Translations under genes and position numbers: made by a program | Part shown: positions 33,746 through 45,417 of the stretch, one piece after another | Layout: each line of letters begins with the position of its first letter | Numbering within the stretch: position 1 is the stretch's first letter | Notes under the pieces: model-generated | The model's database searches: none | What the model saw: only the letters and a program-made list of their open reading frames with translations | What the model was told of the DNA's origin: nothing | Assembly (NCBI GenBank): GCA_009792885.1 | Contig: WMCF01000032.1 | Coordinates: forward strand, 3,514,589 to 3,578,588 | Direction of reading: 5' to 3' | DNA: 64,000 nt | Source: Eremophila alpestris peregrina | Lineage: Eukaryota; Chordata; Aves; Passeriformes; Alaudidae

Positions 33746-34577
33746 CATGACTTTGAGCACCTTTTTTAGGCCCTTGTCTGGTTGTATCAAACTGCAAACA
33801 AAGCAGAGCAGCAGCCCCAGGGGAGCCCATCCCAAACCTGGGTCTCCGTAGGGAAATGCCCAGTCCCTTTTATCAAATTAATTTATGGCTTCTTGCTTTT
33901 TTTTTTCCCCTCCAACTTCGCCGTAGTCACCAGTGGCTTTGCAGATGGATGGACAGAGAAAATAGATTTTTATTGGAGCTGATGAGGGCCAAAGTTGTGT
34001 GTGTGGGAAGAGTGAGGGGAGGGAACTGGAGCAGGGCTGGTCCTGCTGGGATCGCTCCTCTCATCCCGGGACGAGGCTGAGCTCTGCACAGAAGTCTCAC
34101 GGAGCCCTCTTGAGGCAGAGCAGCCTCATTGTCCTGCTCCTGTGGAGGAGGGAACCGCGTTTGGGAAGTGCCAAAACCCTCCGGGCTTCGGGGGCTCCTT
34201 GGGATCACACAACATCCTGAGTGAGGAGGGACCCGCAGGGATCACCCCGCCCTGCCCAGGCACCCCAAAAATCCCGCCCTGGCCATCCCTGCAGCGGTGT
34301 CCAAACCTCCTGGAGCACTGGAATGAGCTGTGCCCATTCCCTGGGCACCCTCTGGGGGCAGAGCCTTTCCCAAAATCCAGCCTCACCCTCCTGTGAGACA
34401 ACTTCATCCCATTCCCTGCATCCTGTCCCTGTCGCAGGGAACAGAGATCATGGGGAGGAGCTGAGGTTGTGCTGCCTCCAGACAAAGAGAGCCCTGTCCA
34501 TATCCCAGGCCCCTCAGGACTTCAGCCTGTGTTTTTATGGGAATGTGAAATTCCCACCAGCCTGCTCACGTGACAGA

Positions 34578-34790
34578 TTCACGGAATTATGGAATGGTTT
34601 GGGTTGGAAGGGACAGGCAGGGGACACCTTCCACTGTCCCAGGCTGCTCCAAGGCTCATCCAGCCTGGCCTTGGGCACTTCCAGGGATCCAGGAGCAGCC
34701 ACAGCTTCTCTGGGGATCTGTGCCAGGGCCTCCCTGCCCTCAGAAGGGAGAATCTCTTCCTAACACCTATTCCAAACCATTGGAATTCCC
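34578..34790 (-). mobile_element. CR1 LINE 3' fragment
   Basis: It starts GATTCACGGAATTATGGAAT, then GGTTTGGGTTGGAAGGGACA, and runs to CTTCCTAACACCTATTCC. It is antisense. The order of motifs is the reverse complement of the CR1 3' region. Confidence 0.87.
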
Positions 34791-36669
34791 TCGAGGGAAT
34801 TCCTGTGGCCAGGACAGCTCCTGGGGCAGGTGAGGAGGTGCCAGAAGTGTTTGCAGAGCTGGCCCTGCCTGTCTCAGGGCAGCACAGCCCGTGGGTGGCA
34901 GGAGATCCAGGGAAGCCTTGGCATTCCAGGCATCAGGAGCAGTCAGATGCTGCCCAGTACATCCACGGCCAGCTCCACCTGGGACAGGGCTGGGAATTCA
35001 GAGGTTCCAGGGTGCTGTTCATTAGCAGCAGCACAGCTTGGATTTCTTTCATTGCCTGCTCTGGAGTCCCTGTTTTTTTGTTTTTTTGATTTTTTTTTCC
35101 CTGCTGTACTGTATTTATTTCTTTATTAATTTATTAATCCATCCATCCCCAGCACAACGAGCTGAGGAGAGCCAAGTACAAAAGAGGGGAGGAGATCCTT
35201 GCATTAATCTTCTGGGCAATCTCGGAACATTGGATGAGTTTTGCTCTGCATTCATTGCAGCTGACAGCTCTCTAGAGCATCTGAGGATGTGCCATGGCAC
35301 TGCAGCACTGAGCAGGGAGCAGGGCACTCCAGAGGTGTCCCCTTTGGGATGGTGGCTGGGACACCTGGCACGGGGATCCCGTGCTGGGACGTTTCCAAGT
35401 GGAGAAAAGAAAAGAAAAAAATCGCAGAAAGCCAATTCCTTTTTGCCCCAGGGAAGGTGTCACTGAGTGCTCTGAGGAGATAATTGCTGCTCCTTCAGCC
35501 TGCCTCGATTCCCAGCTCTGTGATTATCCAGGAGAGGGACAGAGCCCTTCATTTGCCCAGGAGAGGTGCTGGTGTTATCCCCTGCAGAGGGAAACCATCC
35601 ACGAGCCCCCCACTCAGCTCCCCAGAGGAATTTGCTGAAGGAGCTGTTGATACTTGTAATGATCCCACATAAAAGGCTCCATTGACATCAAATGGCACTA
35701 GAAACGTTATTTTATATTCTCCCCTCAGCAGAGAAGTACAAATCAGTGTTTGTTCCAAGCTATTGCTGTTCAAAGAGCTTTTAATTGCTTTTCTGATCCC
35801 TCATCCATGGCCGTGTTTCGTTGGGAGCAGCTGCCTCTGGAGCAGCTCGGAGCTGACCTTGAGGGGCACCCAGTGGTCCGTGCCTTGTCAGAAGTGTTGG
35901 TTTTGAGTGGAACATTTTATTATTCTGGAGTAAAAGCCATCCTGTGTGATTGAAGGCAGCGCTCGCTTCAGCACTGACGTCCTGGTTCGGCCTTTGCCAA
36001 TTTTGGCTTGAAAAATTGGTTTGGCATGGGAAGCTCAGCACTTACTCAGAGAGCAGAGCAGAATTTTTCAGCAGTGTTTGAAGCAAATTGCTGAAATTCC
36101 TTTTGAGTTGTGAGTCAATAAAATATTACCCCGAGCTGAGATTCGCGCTTTCAGCTGGCAAAACTTGCTCTCTCCTCCAGATTTTTTTGCAGGATCCAAT
36201 TTTAAGGACTCACACATGCTGGCAGGATTGGAGGAAAGCTGATTCCCCCCCCCCAGCCCAGCCTGGGATGTGAAAATTCAGCCCAGTGTGTTTGTGGTGG
36301 TTGTATAAATGGTGTGAGACTCATCCTGCCCTCAGCAGAACTCTGGGGTTTGTGTTTGGGCTGTGCCAGCTGCACCCCGAGCTCTCCCTTCCCTGCTCCC
36401 TCTCCAAGGTCCCAGCAGGGAGAGCACAACTCTCCCCAAGCCTTGGCTGGATCAGTGGAGAGCCCATCAGTGATGGAAATTCAGCTTTTCCCACAATTTG
36501 TGGATAACCTGAGTTCTGTCTCCACCTCAGGGAAGGGCTTTTCTTGGGGAACTTCGGGAAGAAAGGGTCGTTTTCCATTTTTGTGCCCCAAGATGATTTT
36601 ATTGCACATCCAGACCCTCTTTCTGTCAGGTCAGCACCATGCTGGGCATCCCCCCTGAGGAGAGGCAGA

Positions 36670-36720
36670 GATTCCCACCTGGAAGGTGCCATTCCCACCT
36701 GGAAGGTGCCATTCCCACCT
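36670..36720 (+). repeat. 20-bp tandem repeat, 2.5 units
   Basis: ATTCCCACCTGGAAGGTGCC is repeated head to tail with no mismatch between the two full units, then a partial third unit. Confidence 0.93.
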
Positions 36721-37884
36721 CAGAGGGGACCCGGGATCAGAGGCAGGATGGCAGGAACTGGTGCCAGGGAAAATCCAGGTGTTCTGGCTGGGTGTTGGAT
36801 CATTGTCATGGATGAACCACCCAGAGCCTCCTCTCTCCCCCTTTTCTCCAATTTCAGGGCTCCTCCCCTGCTCTGTTTCCCTTCTCTTGCTGTATTTATT
36901 TTTGCTATATAAGGGAAAGAGATCCCAGAGATCCTTCCACTCCTGGGCTCTGCAGCAGACAGGAGCAGCACCTCAGCAGGGCAGGGCTGAGGCCAGAGCT
37001 CACCCCAGTGCTGCCACCCCGGGCAGAGCCAGAGCACTGGGTGTGCTCATTATCCATGGGAATATCCCGATTTCCCCTGTGGATTTGTGCCATCCATCAG
37101 TTGTTCTCTCTGCTGAGGTGTTGGGATGTCAATCCCAGGCAGGTGACAGTGACAGCTTTCCCTGCAAGCTGGGGATGTGCTCAGGACCCCCCCCAAGATG
37201 TGGGGCTTTTTTCCATGTGGATCCATCCCAGATCCCACCCAAACCCCTCTCGAGCCTGTTGGAGTTTCAGCTGGAGGTGAAATGAACCCAGCAGGACCCA
37301 GCCCCCCGGCAGGAGAGCAGAGTGCTGCTGGCAGCTGCATTCCTTCAGGAATGTGTGTGAATCCTGTGCTGGGACAGGGGCTCTGATGTGCTGCGGGCGG
37401 GGCTGGCACCGTGTGGCCGCTTTGTGACACCAGGGTGAGGTGGGGACACAGCCACAGAGGGGTTTGGTTGAGTCTGTGCTGGCCTGATCCCTGCTTTTCA
37501 TCGGGGTTTGGGACAGGAGGGTGCCTTGGAGCAGGGGAGCAAATCCCTGTTCCACAGGGACGGGGTGGTGACAAAGGACAAGCTGCAGGAACAGCTGCGG
37601 GGTGGCAGCTGTGAGCAGGGACCCCAGAGGTGTCACAGTGCCCCAGCCACGTCCCTCCAGCAGCTCCCATCCTCACAGGTGCCTCCAGGAAAAGCAGGGA
37701 GGGCAGAGAGGGAATTGTGAAAGGCTGAGGCACCGTGGGAAGCCAGGAGAGGTTTGGAGTGACACAGGAGGGATGGAGCTGCTGCTGGAGCAGGATCAGC
37801 TGGGGGTGTTCCTGCAGCCATCTTTTGTTCCCTGGGATTTTTCCTTTCCCTGGATTGCAATGTGCTCAGTGCCAGCCAGATGTG

Positions 37885-38062
37885 TCAGGGGGGGTTTTAG
37901 GAAGTGTTCCCTCACTGGGATGGTGGTTACACACTGCCCAGGGCAGTGGTGGGGTCACCATCCCTGGAAACGTTGGAAAAATCAGTGGATGTGGCATTTC
38001 ATGGTGTGGCTTGGTGGTGTTTTGATGATCTTGGAAGTCTTTTCCAATTTTAGTGACTTTGA
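37885..38062 (+). mobile_element. CR1 LINE 3' fragment
   Basis: It contains TCACTGGGATGGTGGTTACA, GTCACCATCCCTGGAAACG and GATGATCTTGGAAGTCTTTT, the 3' layout of the CR1 subfamily that ends in a GATCTT..CCTTCCA tail. It is sense to the gene. Confidence 0.75.
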
Positions 38063-40595
38063 GTTATTGCAAGTGATGATAAAATTGGGAATGGGAACAG
38101 AGCCTTGCACCTCTAAAGCAGATTTCACTGAGGAAAACGTTGTGCAGGCATGGAAAGATCAGCCAGGTGTGGATGAAAGATGCTCAGGGTGGCACCCAGA
38201 CAGCTCCATTCCCCTCTGCTGCCACCCCAGCCATGGATTTCCCTCAGGTTTTCTCCAGGTTTCTCCACCCCAGGACAGTGAAACTTCCCAGAATTATGAA
38301 TGAAGTTGAAAATGTCACCTTGAGAGCTCCATCTGGGGTTTGTGTTCCGGGATAGGGATGCATTTTAGGAGTGGGGGAAAGCTGATGTGAGAGGAGCTCA
38401 CTCTTGGAAATGAGGAAGGTTTGGCATCCCTGCTCACATTCTTCTCAAGCTCTATTTTTGTTTGCACTGTCTGGTTTACAGCCCTAAAGACAGCCTGACT
38501 CCCAATTTGGGAAAAACACTGTGCACAGGCCTTTGGAGCATCAGTGGCAAAGCTTTTTTGGAGCAGGGAGGATGGGCCAGGAGACCACTCTCCCAGGAGT
38601 TTTCTGTCCTGCCTGATCCCTGTCCAGATTAACATCTCCTCTCCCTGTCCTTGTCCTCTCCTTGTCCCACACGCAGGCAAAGCTGAAAGTTGTGACTGGA
38701 GTGAAAAAGAGAAAGCAGAATCACACACAAAAAAAAAAGAGAAGAAAAAAGTTGATTTTATATACTCCCAAGGGAATTGGCTTTGCTGCAGACAGATGGA
38801 TCCTGTAATTCCCTGTCTCTCGACATGACTATACATGGATTGCTCCCTGCTTCCCAGTTCCTTGGGACTGGGGTGGGATGGGAGGGTGCTGGAGCTCCCA
38901 GAGCTGCACCTGGGGCAGTGCTGGCAGCAGGAGCACAAACCCCTGGCTCTCTGCTCCCCAGGCAGCTCCTCCAATCCAATCAATAAACGGGAATAATTCA
39001 AACCACGGGGGAGAGAGAGCAGGATATGGGAGAGAATCAGCATTTCCCTTTCATTCCTGGAGGGTTCAGGGGCAAAACATCCACCCCGAGGACATCGTTC
39101 GTCCCAGTCGCTGCTGCTGGGAGGACAAAGAGTTGAAAGCGGTTTGTGGGAATGATTTTTGAGCCAGAGAGGCTGAGGACAGTGAGAACAGCGTGGGTTG
39201 CTGGGCAATTATCTCCTCTCCAGTGACCTGTGAGTGCTGCAGAGCCCTCCCCGGTGCTGAGCTGCCGGCAGGAGAGATCAGAGCTCCTGATGTGCTGCCT
39301 GTGCCTCAGGGGCTGCAGAGAGGGCAGTGCCACAAACCCCGGGCTGTGCCTCTGGGAGCATCAGAGCCAGAGGTGATGAGGGGGAACAGCTCCTAACCCC
39401 CAAAAACACTGCTGAAAGGTACCCAAAGCACCTGGCCTAATTCTCTGCTGCTTTCCAGGCTGGATTTCACCCTCCCTTCCCCTTCCCAGACGCCCCCAGA
39501 GCAGCAGGAATCTCTCCCTGGCTGCACTGGGGGGAGTTTGATGGCTGGGGGATGTTCCCCAGCTCCTTCCTTTCCCAAGAACAGCTTTCTCCCTGTTCCT
39601 GAGGCTGAGCTGGAGAGGGTGATGGACAGGCAGGCTCAGACTCCCAGACAGGTAATGAGGGAAGCAAAAACCGTGCAGTGGATGTTTCCCACCTGACTTG
39701 CACAAGTCCTTTTGTATTTCAGGAATTATTTTACAGCCGTGGATTTCCTCCCACTCCTTTCTTTTTTTTTTTTTCCCTCCTCCTTGCTCGTCAGGGTGTA
39801 ACAGCACAGGGTTTCATCCACATTTGATTTTTTAATTCTGACAGGAAACCTGAGTGCTGGATTTATGGCTGCAGCTGTCACTCCTCTGCAAACAGGCAGG
39901 GAAATGAAGGTTAACAAGTTTGGGCTCGGGGGAAAGCTTTGTAAAACAGCCCTGCAGAAGGCTTTGTGTCATCACACCCACCTGAAGAACAGATCTCTGA
40001 GCTCCTCCAGCCCAGGGTTATTCAGCAGCAGCAGCAGTGAACACTTTTCTATTTGAACACCTTTGTTGGAAACTCTGGAAACCCCAAATCGAATTCTTTT
40101 TCCTTGTTTGATACAGAGGGAAAATGCAGGCTGGGGGATGGTTAAAGAATCAGGATGGCACTGGTTTGCTGCAGCCATATGTTCAAATCCCTGGGGAGAG
40201 CACTCACCAGGAGGCAGAGGATGCTCCAGAACGTTTCTGGTGCGTTCTCCAGATGCCCCAGTTCCTCTGGCTGAGGGCAGGGATGCTCTGCCCAGTGTCC
40301 CCTGCCACGCTGGCACTGTCCCCTCGTGCTTCCTCACCCCTGTGTCTGAAGTGTGAACTCCTGGCTGGGTGATTTTGAGGGAGGTTTGCTGAAATAAGAC
40401 AAAACCGCTCCTGACTTTTGTTTAAACGAGGGATTTGGCCTGGAAAGTATCAAATGTGCTGGGGAAGGGTGTGCTGGGAGCAGGAAGAATTGTCAGAGCA
40501 CGTGGCTGTGTGGCTTTAGGGTCACTGCACTCTGGTTCAGGCTCTGTGTGGCTCAGGGCAGTTGTGTCAACAGGATGGGAAGTTTGGGCTGTGTC

Positions 40596-40908
40596 CATGG
40601 ACTTTTCTGTGCCTCAGTCAGCCTGGAGGAGAGGAGACTGAGGGGGGAGGCTCCTTGGGATCTGCAGCTCCTGGAACCAGCTGGGGCTGTGCCAGGGAGG
40701 GTCGGGCTGGATTTTAGGAAAAGCTTCTTCCCCCAGAGGGTGCTGGGCACTGCCCAGGGAATGGGCACGGCCCCGAGGCTGCCAGAGCTCCAGGAGAGTT
40801 TGGATCCCACTCCAGGGATACCCAGGGTGGGATTGCTGGGGTCTGTGCAGGGCTGGGTGATCCCTGTGGATCCTTTCCAATCAGGACATTCAGTGATTCC
40901 ATAATCCT
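40596..40908 (+). mobile_element. CR1 LINE 3' fragment
   Basis: It contains GGAGAGGAGACTGAGGGGGG, GGCTGGATTTTAGGAAAAGC and AGAGGGTGCTGGGCACTGCC, and ends near GACATTCAGTGATTCCATAA. It is one of the longer sense CR1 copies in the window. Confidence 0.87.
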
Positions 40909-42025
40909 GTGAGTGGAGCCAGACTGGGACCCAGTTCCCTCCTGGCTCCTCTCTCCCAGCCTTTGCTGCTCTCCCAAGCCCTGCCGTGCCCAGCTCTGCA
41001 CCCCAAAAGTGCTGTTCAGATTGTTTATAGCATCTCTGTGGAAACCACTTTGGGGCTGTGGGGTGCAGGGGTTGGATTTGAAAAGGAACTTCAGTGGGAT
41101 CAGGTTTGGGGCTGCCAGCCAGGCAGGAGTCAGTCCAGCCAGGAAAGTTGGGAAGGGAAGCAGTGGAAGCTCTCAGAGGCAGAGATGCAACAATTTCCTG
41201 CCGTGTGAGCTCAGGATGAGGCTTTTGTGGTAACACAAACTTCATCTGGAGATGGTTTTGGAGGGAGACAGACTCAGTTCTGACCCTCCCACAGAAATCT
41301 GGATGAACTCCTCACCTGGGAGGGAACTGCAAAGCTGCTTTTTGATGTGGCAGCTACTCCTGCACCTTGTTAACACATCTGTCTCTCAGCGTGACCTCTC
41401 TTAAAAGGTTTAAACGCTGATAGATTAATTTGCTTTTGATGTCTTGAGCTAATGAAGTGCTGGGCCTCCTCTGCCTCATTTTCCAGCTGGTGGATGGAGG
41501 CTGAGGAGCAGCCAGCACTGGAGCTGGGCTCGGTTTGCTGCTGACTGAGGGCAGGGTTAACTCAGGCTTGGCTGCCACCAACTCAGGATGCTTCCCTGGC
41601 TCTGCACAACCACCTGAGGCACCTCCAGGCTGGGGCTGAGCTCCAGTGAAAGCCATCGTGAGGCAGGGAAGGAGGAAATTCCGTGCTGTGCTCAGCTGTG
41701 CAGAGGTCAGGGTGCTTGAGCAGCCCGTGGTCACCAAGGCAATGCCAGCTCATTGCCATGGAAACACTCGCCACCTCCTCCAGCCTGGCTGTCAGCAAAT
41801 AATCGCTGCAGATCCGCTGTGGATGCCACAAATAAAATCATCTGGCAGCTTTCAGCGTGGTCTGCCTGCCCTGGGAGCCCACAGGGAGGATTTCCAGCAG
41901 GGCAGGAGTGTTCGGGAGCTCGTGGCTTTCTCAGGTGTTTGCGCAGGGTTGGTGGTGGAGCTTTAGGAGTTTATTAAAGCCACCAGGCTGGAGCTGCAAT
42001 CTAAATCCTCTCACTCCCACTCTCA

Positions 42026-42356
42026 NNNNNNNNNNNNNNNNNNNNNNNNNNNNNNNNNNNNNNNNNNNNNNNNNNNNNNNNNNNNNNNNNNNNNNNNNNN
42101 NNNNNNNNNNNNNNNNNNNNNNNNNNNNNNNNNNNNNNNNNNNNNNNNNNNNNNNNNNNNNNNNNNNNNNNNNNNNNNNNNNNNNNNNNNNNNNNNNNNN
42201 NNNNNNNNNNNNNNNNNNNNNNNNNNNNNNNNNNNNNNNNNNNNNNNNNNNNNNNNNNNNNNNNNNNNNNNNNNNNNNNNNNNNNNNNNNNNNNNNNNNN
42301 NNNNNNNNNNNNNNNNNNNNNNNNNNNNNNNNNNNNNNNNNNNNNNNNNNNNNNNN
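42026..42356. other. assembly gap (331 N)
   Basis: This is a run of undetermined bases that removes the left part of LTR copy 3. Aligning the visible right part with copy 1 puts the left LTR end near 42107, if the gap length is real. Confidence 0.99.
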
Positions 42357-42545
42357 CTTCTTGTTCCTCCCTCCAGCCCAGCCTTGTTTGTGCTTTTGGG
42401 CCTGAGAGTTGTCCTTGAGCAGGGAAAGGATTTGTTTTGTGTCCCTGCTCTGTGCAGAGCTGAGTGACCCTGACTGTGAGCTCAGAGCTGCACCCCTGGG
42501 CAGCACAGAGCCTGAAATACAGGAAAACTGAATCTCCAGGCATCA
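42107..42545 (-). mobile_element. solo ERV LTR copy 3, partly in assembly gap
   Basis: From 42357 the sequence CTTCTTGTTCCTCCCTCCAG through GTTGTCCTTGAGCAGGGAAA to GCATCA matches copies 1 and 2 in the same orientation. The left boundary is inferred because 42026-42356 is N. The poly(A) signal region is not visible. Whether this is a solo LTR or one end of a longer element cannot be told from the gap. Confidence 0.8.
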
Positions 42546-42744
42546 CCTGGGAGCAGGAGGTGGTTCCAGGCCCTGGAGCAGCCCTGGGGTCTGGGCTGAG
42601 CAGGGCTCTGGTTCTGTGCCTGCTCCTCAGGGCTCTTCCTGCAGGAGCTGCTTCACTTCTGCCACTCAGAGCCACGGCTGGGCTGGGAAAAAAACAGGAA
42701 AAAAACCTTAACTGGGGCATGGAAAAGAGAAAGTTGCAAATGAA

Positions 42745-42872
42745 ATAATCCCAGAATGGTTTGGGACTTAGTTTGAAAGGGATCTTGTTCTATGGGCAGG
42801 GACCTTCCACTGTCCCAGGTGGCTCCAAGCCCTGTCCAGCCTGGCCTTGGACACTCCCAGGGATGGGGAATC
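42745..42872 (-). mobile_element. CR1 LINE 3' fragment
   Basis: It contains CCCAGAATGGTTTGGGACTT, GGGCAGGGACCTTCCACTGT and CAGCCTGGCCTTGGACACTC, in antisense orientation, about 200 bp right of LTR copy 3. Confidence 0.82.
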
Positions 42873-43747
42873 CAGAGAAATCCTTGTTTGTTTATTTTTC
42901 AGAGCTGCCCCTGCCTGACATCTCCTCCCCAGCTGGATGTGGGATGTGGCAGGGGCTTGGCAGAGCCTGGGAATCTCGGGGTGATTGGAGAGGTGTTGTT
43001 ATTGCTGCCTTAATTAGTGGTGAGTAATTAGTGTTCATTAACAGCCCCCTTTGCCCAGCTCACCGAGGCTGAACTAAGGACCCCCAATACCATCCTCTCC
43101 TGCCTGGGGAGAGTCTCAGGTGTTCACCAACCTCAGAGCAACAATGAATTGCAATAATTTTAATTAGTGCTGCTGTTATTAGGGCTAATCCAGCTGAATT
43201 TCATTCTTTTAGCAGTGATTTTTATGCCATTAGATCAAATTAGAACTGATGATTTTTATTTTTTTTTCCTGTTCTGTTCCAATAACAATAAAACCACACT
43301 GAAATCCAGGGCATGCTTGAGGCTGAGGCATCATTCCTGCAAAAGGAATGACAAAAATCCGGTGGAAAGTCACCTCCTCAGTTTCAAGTCCTGTTTTCCA
43401 GACTTTTTTTTTTTTTTTGTTCTTCTCCCGGTGTTAGGAATAAATATGGCGAGAGAAGCACAGTGCAAAGTCAGCACAGTGATTTCTGTGGATATTGGTG
43501 GTGGTTTCATAGAATTTCATTTCATTGGAGGGTTTTTTTTTTGGCCAAGAAGGTGAAAATCTGGGAGCACTGGGCCATCTCCAGACTCTGAAATCCTGCC
43601 AGGTGCAAATCCTGTGCCTGGACAGAATTATGGGATGCAGACAGGTGATGAGGAGCAGGACTGCTGCTTTTTGCTCCCACTTGGAAATTCCAGGCTTTCA
43701 CTCAGTGCAGTGCCCAGGTGGTCCCACTGTGCTGAAGGGCAGCTCTG

Positions 43748-43866
43748 CCTTGGAATTCCCTCCTGACCTCTGGAGTCCTTCCCTCCTCCTTGGAATTCCT
43801 TCCTGACCTCTGGTGCTCTTCCCTCTACCTCAGAATTCCCTCCTGACCCCTGGAGTCCCTCCCTGC
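43748..43866 (+). repeat. 40-bp tandem repeat, 3 units
   Basis: GGAATTCCCTCCTGACCTCT recurs with GAATTC at 43753, 43793 and 43833. Each is followed by a GG(A/T)G(T/C)(C/T)CTTCCCTC segment. Confidence 0.93.
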
Positions 43867-43984
43867 CCCAGCAGAGCTCACTGCTCAGTCTCAGGGAGCA
43901 GGAGGGATGTTTTGCTGGCTGCTGTTGTTATTTTTCAGTTCCTCAGGCACAAATGGCCTGCAGCTTCTCCTGAGGGCCATGGAG

Positions 43985-44225
43985 AGCTCTGCTCCCCATG
44001 GAGCTGTGCCAGGGGAGGTGGAGGTTGGATTTTAGGGAAAAGTTCTTCCCTAGAGGGTGCTGGGCCCTGGAACAGCTCCCCAGGGAATGGGCACGGCCCC
44101 AGAGCGTTGGGACAACGCTGCCAGGGATGCACAGGGTGGGGTTTTTGCAGTGTCTGAGCAGGGCAGGAGCTGGGCTCTGATCCTGCCGTGTCCCTCCCAG
44201 CTCAGGGCATTCCATGACTCCACAA
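43985..44225 (+). mobile_element. CR1 LINE 3' fragment
   Basis: It contains GCTGTGCCAGGGGAGGTGGA, TTGGATTTTAGGGAAAAGTT and CCCAGCTCAGGGCATTCCAT. It is sense, in the same subfamily as 18051-18240 and 40596-40908. Confidence 0.85.
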
Positions 44226-45047
44226 TTCCAGGGCTGCAGCAGAGCAGGAGCTCCGGGAGCGGCTCGTTCCCGGTGCCAGCTGCACACGCTGGAGGCTGCT
44301 GGCAAACACAGCCCCTGCTTTTTGTACCTTTTTGTCTCTTTGCTTTGCCTTTCTGATCCTGGTGGCTGGGCTTTAATTGCTGCTTTAGTCTGGTGCTGGT
44401 GGCTGAAAGGAGGGATCAATAATTCACTGGAAAGAGCAGCGTGGAGCTCCAAGGCTCCCATCTGCCTGCTTTGGCTGAGGGCTGCAGCACCCTGGGCTCT
44501 CACAGCTCCGTGTTTTCCAGGGCACAAAGAAGCTCAGAACAGTTGTTTTGGGTTTGCTGGAGGGCAGGAAAGGTGGATTTCCCCTGGATTTGTTCTCCTG
44601 GCTCCGTGTTTGATCTGAGCACGGAGGAGCTGCTGCCTGGCTTCCAGATGTGGGTTTGCAGATGATCATTTCCAAACCTTGGAATCTTCAGCAGTTTGGG
44701 AGCATTTCTCTCTTTGGGAAGCTGTATCAAAATTGGGGCTGGACCCAGTCTTAAGAGATAAAAGGGCTGGAGGTTCCTCCAGCTGTGCTGTCCCCACTGG
44801 ATGTCCCTGAACTCCATGAGCCTATGGAAAACGTGAGTTACCCACCCTGGGAATGACTTGGATCCTGAGATCCCAAGGGATCTTTCTGATCCAGTGTCAC
44901 AAAAATCACAATAAACAGAGCTCAGCTCAGCTGGTCCATCCTCAGGCTCTAAAGCAGGATCAAGTGTTCCCATGTCAGGGTGCTCAGAGGTTTCCTGGCT
45001 TTGAGAAGGTGAAGAGCCCTGGTTAATTTGGATTAAGTGGAATTGGG

Positions 45048-45417
45048 AATGTTCAGACTGGAGAAGAGGATTTGGGGTGAGCTCATTGTGGCCCTTCAGT
45101 GCCTGAAGGGAATCTGCAAGAAAGATGGAGAGAGATTTTTTACAAGGGCCTGGAGTGCCAGGACAGGGAGAATGGCTTCAAACTGACCAGAGGGCAGGGA
45201 TAGGTGGAATATTGGGAAGGAATTCTTCCCTGGGAGGGTGGGGAGGGGCTGAAATAGAATACCCAGAGAAGCTGTGGCTGCCCCTGGATCCCTGGAAGTG
45301 TCCAAGGCCAGGTTGGACAGGGCTTGGAGCACCTTGGGACAGGGGAAGGTGCCATGGCAGGGGGTGGCACTGGCTGGGCTTTGGGATCCCTTCAACCCAA
45401 ACCACTCTGAGATTCAA
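45048..45417 (+). mobile_element. CR1 LINE 3' fragment, the longest uninterrupted copy
   Basis: It starts GGGAATGTTCAGACTGGAGA and runs through GGAGTGCCAGGACAGGGAGA, TCTTCCCTGGGAGGGTGGGG and CAGAGAAGCTGTGGCTGCCC to a CAACCCAAACCACTCTGAGA tail. It is sense, about 370 bp. It serves as an internal reference for the interrupted copy at 15354-16131. Confidence 0.9.

Noticed and set aside
38315..39208. Minus-strand open frame of 297 codons in the large intron
   Set aside because: Part is translation of an A-run (poly-phenylalanine) and the rest is low in structure and similar to nothing I know. There is no splice or promoter context. A chance frame is more likely.
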